5,915 bases of DNA. It comes from Thermoproteota archaeon. GTDB taxonomy: Archaea > Thermoproteota > Methanomethylicia > Culexarchaeales > Culexmicrobiaceae. The position numbers and the translations under genes are program-made. Every line of letters begins with the position of its first letter. The first letter of the stretch is position 1. The DNA lies in assembly GCA_003649145.1 (NCBI GenBank), contig QMQZ01000021.1, positions 1 through 5,915 on the forward strand, read 5' to 3'. The notes under the pieces were generated by a model that saw nothing but the letters and a program-made list of their open reading frames with translations, had not been told where the DNA came from and searched no databases. Shown piece after piece: positions 1 through 4,922 of this stretch.

Positions 1-41
1 GCAGACTAATAGCTTAAAATGTAAAATTATGCTTTTCCAAC

Positions 42-410
42 CTAATCTTCCTTAAAAAGCTCGCTTAGAGGCTTGCGCTCACCCTTCTTCTCATAGTAAA
101 TTCTAATTGGCATGCGCACCGGCATGCCTAAATCTAAGAATAACTTGTAGAGGGCATAGCCATTGATTGGCTCCTTAATCTTCCCTTCCTCAATAAACTT
201 GGCTAGAGCTTCAACAACCTTCCTAGTAGCTAATGGGTACTGCGCTTCAGCTGCCTTCAAAACGTCCCTCGCCCTACCAACAAGCATCTTACTTAAAATC
301 TCCATAGGGTCTTTCTGCTTCGGCTGACTCTTCTTGGAAGTCATTAACCTCTGTAGCCTAGCAAGCTTTCTCAACTTCAGCAGCTCAAGCTCTAGGTCCT
401 CATCTGCCAT
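42..410 (-). CDS. PDCD5-like (TFAR19-related) DNA-binding protein
   Basis: A 122-residue, highly charged protein that I read as a divergent archaeal member of the PDCD5/TFAR19 family, whose members are small helical double-stranded DNA-binding proteins. What is seen: an acidic then basic N-terminal helix (residues 1-24, MADEDLELELLKLRKLARLQ) and a Lys/Gln-rich linker (about 25-34). A helical core follows at about 35-105, with the family's order of elements: an ILxxxLxGRAR-type helix, a long helix ending in EEGKIKEPI (compare the ALAQxGRIxxxIT stretch of known members), and a basic tail (IRIYYEKKGERK). The length matches the usual 110-125 residues. The ATG is preceded by GGGTG at a 7-nt spacing. 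It lies 29 nt downstream of the aroM-like gene on the same strand, so the two are probably co-transcribed. After the stop only 41 nt remain; they hold two short T-runs on the coding strand (16-28) that could be a weak archaeal terminator. The family call rests on architecture rather than strong identity. In many archaea this gene sits beside ribosomal protein genes, which is not seen here. Confidence 0.68.
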   Translation of the reverse strand: MADEDLELELLKLRKLARLQRLMTSKKSQPKQKDPMEILSKMLVGRARDVLKAAEAQYPLATRKVVEALAKFIEEGKIKEPINGYALYKLFLDLGMPVRMPIRIYYEKKGERKPLSELFKED

Positions 411-417
411 TTAGATA

Positions 418-422
418 CACCC
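418..422 (-). promoter_or_regulatory. Ribosome binding site GGGTG
   Basis: GGGTG on the minus strand, seven nucleotides before the ATG of the PDCD5-like gene. It matches the archaeal GGTG(A) Shine-Dalgarno core and supports that start, and independent translation within the two-gene unit. Confidence 0.5.
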
Positions 423-439
423 GAAGTTTAATTGAAACA

Positions 440-1147
440 CTAGCCCATATTCTTATCGTTCGCGAGAAGAGCCTTAATGCCTAATGCGAGTAGAACTCTT
501 GGAATTAGCGTTGGAACTGAGTACTTCGACTTGAAGAAAGCGGCATCCCTCATCGAGAAGCCTATGCAGTCCATGACTACCAACTTGACGTTTTCCCTCC
601 TAAACTTCGAGGCAATTCCACTTAGAATCTTAAACCTCTTCTCCTCAGAAATGTAGGGTGAAACGCTTTCCACCACGATCTTCTCACATAATACACTAGA
701 CCACTTCTCGTAACCCATACTTATCTGGAGGCTTGAAGGCATGATAACTCCTAGAACCTGATTAGCTGAGATGGAAGCTTCAACTAGACCCCTCAATATC
801 GGCTCAGGCCTAACCAGTGGAACTTTAACTTTAAATGGCGGGAAAGTCCCCGAGCAGAGCAAGCCAATAGCGTCAACGCCCAGGCTCTCCAAAAATTTAA
901 TTTTATTCTCAAGAAGCGGAATCAACTTCTCCTTGGAAATCTTCACTTCCCGCCCATCTCTAAGCCTACTAACGTAAACAGTTTCACCTTGCCTAGGAGA
1001 AATTGCAGCTATCTCCTCATCGGATAAGTCGTCGAGGGCCCCAGCCTCAACTACTTCAAACTCCTCACCAAGAACTGACGATATTTCTGGCACTACATCG
1101 GTCCTCGGAGACTGCCCTATAGTTAACATACCAATCCTGTAAACCAT
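440..1147 (-). CDS. AroM family protein (Asp/Glu racemase-like fold)
   Basis: A 235-residue protein of the AroM family, named after the E. coli gene co-transcribed with shikimate kinase aroL; its biochemical role has not been established as far as I know. Seen: the N-terminal hallmark IGMLTIGQSPRTDV (5-18), a GALDDLS segment (36-42) followed by SPRQGE, a VSRLRDGREVKIS strand-turn (59-71), GLLCSGTF (95-102), GVIMPS (133-138) and VVMDCIGFS (190-198). Length fits the family (about 220-235). Two cysteines, C98 and C194, sit at the ends of strands in symmetry-related halves, as the catalytic pair does in aspartate/glutamate/hydantoin racemases. A racemase or isomerase-type reaction is therefore possible, but this is inference. 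Start: a GTG at 1156 in the same frame would add three residues. I prefer the ATG at 1147, because that GTG is part of a GTGAT ribosome-binding motif correctly spaced for it. The gene is first of a likely operon with the PDCD5-like gene, and divergent from the S9 peptidase. No shikimate-pathway gene is in the window. Confidence 0.9.
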   Translation of the reverse strand: MVYRIGMLTIGQSPRTDVVPEISSVLGEEFEVVEAGALDDLSDEEIAAISPRQGETVYVSRLRDGREVKISKEKLIPLLENKIKFLESLGVDAIGLLCSGTFPPFKVKVPLVRPEPILRGLVEASISANQVLGVIMPSSLQISMGYEKWSSVLCEKIVVESVSPYISEEKRFKILSGIASKFRRENVKLVVMDCIGFSMRDAAFFKSKYSVPTLIPRVLLALGIKALLANDKNMG

Positions 1148-1151
1148 TTTA

Positions 1152-1156
1152 ATCAC
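1152..1156 (-). promoter_or_regulatory. Ribosome binding site GTGAT deciding the aroM-like start
   Basis: GTGAT lies on the minus strand four nucleotides before the ATG at 1147. It can pair with the archaeal 16S rRNA 3' end (AUCACCUCC). Its first three bases are also an in-frame GTG, so automated start calling may extend the protein by Met-Ile-Lys in error. Confidence 0.45.
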
Positions 1157-1238
1157 AGTGATAAGTAGCTGAAAACATAAGATAACAATTTCTCAAACCT
1201 ATAGTACTCCTATGAAGAGCCTATACCAAATCAGAATT

Positions 1239-1247
1239 CTTAATTTA
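1239..1247 (+). promoter_or_regulatory. Putative TATA box for the S9 peptidase
   Basis: CTTAATTTA lies 37 nt before the ATG at 1285. With usual archaeal spacing (TATA centre about 26 nt before the start site), transcription would begin near 1269, leaving a leader of about 15 nt. The likely ribosome binding site GTGAGGG at 1268-1274 would lie at its very 5' end. Judged by sequence and position only. Confidence 0.4.
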
Positions 1248-1267
1248 GGTTAGGCACATATCCAGAC

Positions 1268-1274
1268 GTGAGGG
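1268..1274 (+). promoter_or_regulatory. Ribosome binding site GTGAGGG
   Basis: GTGAGGG lies 10 nt before the ATG at 1285, a slightly long spacing. An in-frame TAA at 1276-1278 rules out any more upstream start, so ATG 1285 is the first available initiation codon of the peptidase. Confidence 0.4.
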
Positions 1275-1284
1275 TTAAAACACC

Positions 1285-3246
1285 ATGAGAAGCCTCAAAA
1301 TTGATGATTTCTCCAAGATAGTACATGTTGCTGATCCACAATTGTCTCCAGATGGCAAAAAGCTCGCACTCGTCACTGTAAGACCAAATCTAAAGGAGAA
1401 CAAGTACAATTATGAAATATTACTTTATGATGTAGAGACTGGCGACACCCTCTACTCAATATCATCCGAAGAAGGTGACCAATCGCCAAGATGGAGTCCA
1501 AGCGGCAAGAAGATAGTATTTACATCAAGGAGAGGATTTAAAGAGGAGGAAAAAGGCAACGCGATATTCTTGTCAGTACTAGCTGGAGAGCCGAGGCTCA
1601 TCGCAAAGAAAAGGGAAGGATTCAGCCAAGTTCGATTTCTCAACGAGAGTGAACTAATAGCTATATCTCCAACACCAGTCAGAAAAGTCGATGAAGACGG
1701 TGACTACGTAGAAATTTGGGACATACCACCATGGTTTGACGGGTCGGGATTCATCGACGAGTATAGAAGGCAAATTTACCTAATAGACGTCGAGTCAGGC
1801 CTCTACAAGCAATTAACTTCGAGTGAAAACGACATTGTATATGCTGCACCTTCAAATTCAGGAGAAAAAATAGCATACGTTAGGAAAGTTAACAAGAAGA
1901 AACCCCTGATCACGGAAGTAAGAATATACAACGTCAAAAAAGGAGAAGACTTCCAAATAGTCGAGCCAAAATACAGCTTCATAAGCGTTGAGTGGAGCCC
2001 AGATGACAAACATCTAGTGCTCCACGGAAGCGACATGAAGAGAGGGCTAGTAAGCCATAACCACATATGGGTGACTTCAAGTGCCACACCATCTGACCCA
2101 GTAAACTTGACTGGAAAGCTTGATAGGAATACGAGGCCGGCGATATCGTGCGACATGCTCGGTCCATACAGAGTTTACTCTCCACCTCAATGGCGTGGAG
2201 AGCACATATACTTCCTAGTAAACGAGGAGGGGCGCAGCAACCTATACAGAGTCAATTTAAGCGGTGAAATTGAGTGCATTCTCAAAGGAGAATTTGCAAT
2301 ATACAACTTTAGCATTGCAAAGAAAAGCAATAGAATAGCTCTACTCAAAGTTGACGCTAAAACACCGCCTGAAATTTACTTGTACGAAAATGGAGGCATA
2401 AGGAAGTTTACACACTTCAATGACTGGCTTTCAAAAGAAGTTAAGTTTTCCGAACTCCATCACATGAAAGTTAAAGTAAGCGATGGAGCTGAAGTAGATG
2501 CTTGGTACTTAGAGCCCATCGACAAAGAAGAAGATAAAAAGTACCCAGTAGTCGTATTCATTCACGGCGGACCAAAGGCAGCATACGGGCCAGTATTGAA
2601 TTTCATGCACCAGCTAATGGCTGCAAATGGGTACTACGTCCTCTTCTCAAACCCAAGAGGCAGCGACGGCTACAGCGAAGAATTTGCAGATATTCGCAGG
2701 CATTATGGCGAAAGAGACTACAGAGACATAATGGAAGTCGTCGAAGCATTCCTAAAGAAAGTTTCAAGCGCAGACACCGAAAGACTTGGAGTAACAGGAA
2801 TAAGTTACGGCGGATTCATGACAAACTGGATAGTAACGCAAACTGACAGGTTTAAGGCGGCAGTATCCGAAAATGGAATAGCCGACTGGATAGCAGACTT
2901 CTGGGCAAGCGACATAGGATACTGGTTTGACCCAGACCAAATAGGCGACACGCCCATGGACAATATAGAAGGTTACATCAGGCAAAGCCCAGTATACTAC
3001 GCTAAAAACGTTAAAACCCCAATACTCCTGATTCACAGTATGGAAGACTATAGGTGCTTCATAGACCAATCAACAGCCTTCCACATAGCGCTAAAGCTGT
3101 ATGACAAAGAATCCAGGCTCATCATATTCAAAAAAGGAAGTCACGGGCACAGCATCCGCGCAAAGCCAAGACATAGAAAGAAAAGATACGAATTAATACT
3201 AAATTATTTCAACGAAAAACTTGAAAATCCAGCTAAAAGAAGATAG
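1285..3246 (+). CDS. S9 family prolyl oligopeptidase / acylaminoacyl-peptidase
   Basis: A 653-residue serine peptidase of the prolyl oligopeptidase family, closest in layout to archaeal acylaminoacyl-peptidases (S9C). Such enzymes cleave short peptides or remove N-acylated residues from them in the cytoplasm, the seven-bladed propeller screening out large substrates. Seen: an N-terminal beta-propeller (about 1-390) with PD40/WD40-like repeats (LSPDGKKLALV, RWSPSGKKIVF, EWSPDDKHLVL). An alpha/beta-hydrolase domain (about 400-645) follows, with oxyanion motif HGGP (427-430), NPRGS (456-460), nucleophile elbow GISYGG with S507, D588 in HSMEDYRC and H620 in GSHGHS. H620 rather than H622 is chosen by its distance to the conserved KPRHR that follows. 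There is no signal peptide or membrane segment, so it is probably cytoplasmic. The reading frame is intact and full length for the family. It starts divergently from the aroM-like gene and appears to be transcribed alone, with 180 nt to the next gene. Exact specificity (acylaminoacyl, dipeptidyl or endo-oligopeptidase) cannot be read from sequence. Confidence 0.95.
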   Translation: MRSLKIDDFSKIVHVADPQLSPDGKKLALVTVRPNLKENKYNYEILLYDVETGDTLYSISSEEGDQSPRWSPSGKKIVFTSRRGFKEEEKGNAIFLSVLAGEPRLIAKKREGFSQVRFLNESELIAISPTPVRKVDEDGDYVEIWDIPPWFDGSGFIDEYRRQIYLIDVESGLYKQLTSSENDIVYAAPSNSGEKIAYVRKVNKKKPLITEVRIYNVKKGEDFQIVEPKYSFISVEWSPDDKHLVLHGSDMKRGLVSHNHIWVTSSATPSDPVNLTGKLDRNTRPAISCDMLGPYRVYSPPQWRGEHIYFLVNEEGRSNLYRVNLSGEIECILKGEFAIYNFSIAKKSNRIALLKVDAKTPPEIYLYENGGIRKFTHFNDWLSKEVKFSELHHMKVKVSDGAEVDAWYLEPIDKEEDKKYPVVVFIHGGPKAAYGPVLNFMHQLMAANGYYVLFSNPRGSDGYSEEFADIRRHYGERDYRDIMEVVEAFLKKVSSADTERLGVTGISYGGFMTNWIVTQTDRFKAAVSENGIADWIADFWASDIGYWFDPDQIGDTPMDNIEGYIRQSPVYYAKNVKTPILLIHSMEDYRCFIDQSTAFHIALKLYDKESRLIIFKKGSHGHSIRAKPRHRKKRYELILNYFNEKLENPAKRR

Positions 3247-3410
3247 CAGCACAGCATAAAGTAGCAATGATTAAAGTAAGAACTCCGATTTTAAATAATT
3301 GAAAATAAAACATACCAGCATTTCACGTCGCCGCACCCAACAATACACATTTGTGCACATGTAAGCTCGAATATGAATTAATGGCATTAAAGGCGAGGGT
3401 GCGAGTAAAA

Positions 3411-3420
3411 CTTATTAATA
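3411..3420 (+). promoter_or_regulatory. Putative TATA box for the zinc-ribbon gene
   Basis: CTTATTAATA, preceded by an A-rich BRE-like GTAAAA. It resembles the other CTT-led TATA boxes in the window. Normal spacing would put the transcription start near 3440, downstream of the ATG at 3427 and about 8 nt before an in-frame TTG at 3448. It therefore bears on which start codon is used. Confidence 0.45.
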
Positions 3421-3426
3421 CTTATT

Positions 3427-3615
3427 ATGTTTAAACAGCTGAGAGCCTTGACAATAAAAATTTATTGTGAACGATGCGGGTTCACGTTCTATCGAGGCGA
3501 TGAACTAACCAACCCACAAGACATAATTAGAAGATATGGTGGAAGGTGCCCTCGCTGCTATAAGCCCCTAAAGCTCGACCCAAGCAAGGTAGCCATAAAA
3601 ACATCAGAAGACTAG
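3427..3615 (+). CDS. Small zinc-ribbon protein, function unknown
   Basis: A 62-residue protein with two CxxC knuckles (C14/C17 and C41/C44, 23 residues between them), the spacing of a treble-clef or rubredoxin-type zinc ribbon binding one zinc ion. The middle (GDELTNPQDIIRRYGGRCPRC) is charged. The C-terminus (LDPSKVAIKTSED) is polar and probably disordered. Similar stand-alone zinc ribbons are common in archaea and mostly uncharacterised; I do not recognise a specific function. The start is uncertain. ATG 3427 gives the longest form and an in-frame TAA (3406-3408) limits any extension, but this ATG has no Shine-Dalgarno and lies only six nucleotides after a TATA-like box. TTG 3448 would give a 55-residue protein beginning just before the IKIYCERCG core. 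Its TAG is immediately followed by the stop codon of the convergent radical SAM gene. It could encode a transcription or RNA-binding accessory factor, but nothing proves this. Confidence 0.75.
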   Translation: MFKQLRALTIKIYCERCGFTFYRGDELTNPQDIIRRYGGRCPRCYKPLKLDPSKVAIKTSED

Positions 3616-4821
3616 CTATGGTCCAATATGTCCATAGTGAGTTTGAGCAATGACAAGGCGAAGCCCAGCATCTTCAAGCAACTTCTTTGCTCTCTTCATC
3701 TCTTCAAAGCTCGGCCGCTGGATATTCATCCTCCTAAATTCAGGCCTATAATCTAGAAGACATACTTGAACTTCAGGATCCATCTTCGCTATTTCAGATC
3801 CAATTTTGAAGAGCTCATCGTCGGTCATCCAAGCAGGATTGTAAGGTATGCCAATCCCCAGAAACACTCGATCCGAATATTCGTCCACAATGTACTTCAC
3901 AGCATTCCAAGCAGTTTTCAAGTAGAATTCAGCCAACTCCTCATCTTCAACGCCAGTTACGTTCATGAACGTCTCTAACCTTAAAGCCTTCAAGTCAGCT
4001 CCAATATCTGTAACACCAGCTTCAAGCAGTTCGTCGATATAGTCCTTAGTCAATAGAGAGGTGTTTGTATCGAGGTGAAGCCTAGCCTTCCCATCTGCAT
4101 TTAAGAGCTTAAGTTCTTTAAAGAACTTGACGAGCCACCTCCTATTCAACGTGGGTTCCCCGCCAGAAATCGCCATTCTATCAACGCCATAAGTTCTCCT
4201 AAGTAGAGAAAGCTTTTCAGCAGCTTCTCTCGGAGAAACTGGAGTGAAGCTATTCCCGTAAGTGATCACCCAGTTCTGGCATTGAGGACAACGGAAATTA
4301 CAGCCATGAGCGAAGCACGCAACTTCAATATACCTCCCCTCGCCTTTCAAATGCCAAGGTGTACCAACACCACCTACAGGATGAGGAGTAAAGCCAGAAA
4401 CAATCCTAACAGGCTCAAAATCACCTTCTAAGTCAACCTTCAACCCATCACTCACGGGAGTAATGCATAACTGCTTGGGAACTCCATCCACCAACACTGC
4501 GCAGGCATAGCATCCCCCAGTTTCACATGGAGCATAGATGTCTCCCCTCCCAGGCAGCTTAGAGAAGCGGTAGCCTATAAGCTGGAGAGCACGCTTCAAC
4601 GTGATTCTCTCAGGAACTTGAAACTTCTCTCCATTAACAACTATAGTAACCTCGCTCCTCTCAGAAGGATCTCTAACTCTCACGACGGCTTGATACGGGC
4701 ACCCTAGAAAGCAGACCTGGCAGTCAACACAAGAATCTCTCCCTGGACAATCAACATGCCAAGTGCAGAAGCCGCAATTCCTACACTTATCATAGTCAAC
4801 TACGCATCTGTAGAACCCCAA
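3616..4821 (-). CDS. Radical SAM protein with N-terminal dicluster and [2Fe-2S] ferredoxin domains
   Basis: A 401-residue radical SAM enzyme, PflA/AmrS-like (COG1180 type) in its catalytic half. Such enzymes reductively cleave S-adenosylmethionine to start radical chemistry. Domains seen: (a) residues 1-46, eight cysteines in 2x[4Fe-4S] ferredoxin spacing (C13, C16, C19, C25-Pro; C31, C34, C37, C41-Pro). (b) About 57-130, a plant/xanthine-dehydrogenase-type [2Fe-2S] domain with C99-x4-C104-x2-C107-x11-C119 (PCETGGCYAC...DG). (c) About 164-395, radical SAM, with CNFRCPQCQN (C174, C178, C181 binding the catalytic [4Fe-4S]), GGEP (220-223) for SAM binding, LDTNTS (about 249-254), and a C-terminal IGIPYNP and LLDYRPEF region. 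The ferredoxin domains probably wire electrons to the catalytic cluster. No glycyl radical enzyme, MEMO1 or AMMECR1 partner is nearby, so the substrate is unknown. Start: TTG, directly preceded by an in-frame TAG, so nothing longer is possible, and by GGGTGAG at good spacing. It converges on the zinc-ribbon gene and is divergent from reverse gyrase. Confidence 0.9.
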   Translation of the reverse strand: MGFYRCVVDYDKCRNCGFCTWHVDCPGRDSCVDCQVCFLGCPYQAVVRVRDPSERSEVTIVVNGEKFQVPERITLKRALQLIGYRFSKLPGRGDIYAPCETGGCYACAVLVDGVPKQLCITPVSDGLKVDLEGDFEPVRIVSGFTPHPVGGVGTPWHLKGEGRYIEVACFAHGCNFRCPQCQNWVITYGNSFTPVSPREAAEKLSLLRRTYGVDRMAISGGEPTLNRRWLVKFFKELKLLNADGKARLHLDTNTSLLTKDYIDELLEAGVTDIGADLKALRLETFMNVTGVEDEELAEFYLKTAWNAVKYIVDEYSDRVFLGIGIPYNPAWMTDDELFKIGSEIAKMDPEVQVCLLDYRPEFRRMNIQRPSFEEMKRAKKLLEDAGLRLVIAQTHYGHIGP

Positions 4822-4826
4822 CTAAA

Positions 4827-4833
4827 CTCACCC
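4827..4833 (-). promoter_or_regulatory. Ribosome binding site GGGTGAG for a TTG start
   Basis: GGGTGAG on the minus strand, with the GGTGA core six nucleotides before TTG 4821-4819. This strong archaeal-type site, with the in-frame TAG immediately before the TTG, fixes the start of the radical SAM gene at a non-ATG codon. Confidence 0.65.
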
Positions 4834-4840
4834 AACCTCA

Positions 4841-4850
4841 ATTATAAAAG
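4841..4850 (-). promoter_or_regulatory. Putative TATA box, radical SAM gene
   Basis: CTTTTATAAT on the minus strand, a good archaeal TATA match, centred about 25 nt before the TTG start. Taken literally it would give a leaderless transcript and leave the Shine-Dalgarno untranscribed. Alternatively the near-symmetric TATA at 4885-4894 could serve this strand too and give a leader of about 40 nt containing the ribosome binding site. Confidence 0.45.
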
Positions 4851-4884
4851 GACGTTTACAAACCAATGAACTTGACGGCGGGAC

Positions 4885-4894
4885 CTTTATAAAT
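4885..4894 (+). promoter_or_regulatory. Putative TATA box for reverse gyrase
   Basis: CTTTATAAAT is close to the archaeal TATA consensus and contains the palindrome TTTATAAA, so it may bind TBP in either orientation. Normal spacing puts the plus-strand start site near 4915, about 8 nt before ATG 4923. The box overlaps an alternative in-frame ATG at 4893, which argues against that upstream start. Confidence 0.55.
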
Positions 4895-4922
4895 GGGTAA
4901 AAATGCTAAGAGCCTTGAGATT

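Larger units (their letters stand above)
1148..1284. promoter_or_regulatory. Divergent spacer between aroM-like gene and S9 peptidase
   Basis: This 137-nt AT-rich region must hold promoters firing outward in both directions. For the plus strand a plausible TATA box is seen (listed separately). For the minus strand the best candidate is CTTATGTTTT at 1172-1181, which is weak and would start transcription very near the start codon. No hairpin, operator-like repeat or small gene convinced me. Confidence 0.4.

Noticed and set aside
771..977. Plus-strand open frame antisense to the aroM-like gene
   Set aside because: It is wholly inside a gene with clear family motifs, lacks a ribosome binding site, and its translation is Ser/Thr/Leu-rich without recognisable features.
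1452..3069. Several minus-strand open frames antisense to the S9 peptidase
   Set aside because: They are shadows of a well-supported coding sequence; their products are hydrophobic or low-complexity with no family signal.
3352..3359. Palindrome TGTGCACA as an operator
   Set aside because: Eight bases only, not extended by matching flanks and not repeated; it also lies well upstream of the likely promoter.
3247..3426. Possible small RNA, C/D box RNA or tRNA in the spacer after the S9 peptidase
   Set aside because: ATGATTA near 3268 only partly matches a C box, with no properly spaced D box; no cloverleaf or long stem is visible. I see nothing convincing in this stretch.
3381..3434. Upstream 17-codon open frame overlapping the zinc-ribbon start
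   Set aside because: The predicted transcription start near 3440 is downstream of it, there is no ribosome binding site, and the peptide has no recognisable features.
3766..3978. Plus-strand open frame antisense to the radical SAM gene
   Set aside because: Contained in the radical SAM coding region, with no ribosome binding site or recognisable motif.
3616..4821. Assignment of the radical SAM protein as a pyruvate formate-lyase activase or AmrS
   Set aside because: The catalytic half is similar in type, but the ferredoxin domains sit N-terminally with a [2Fe-2S] domain, and no matching partner gene is present, so a specific name is not justified.
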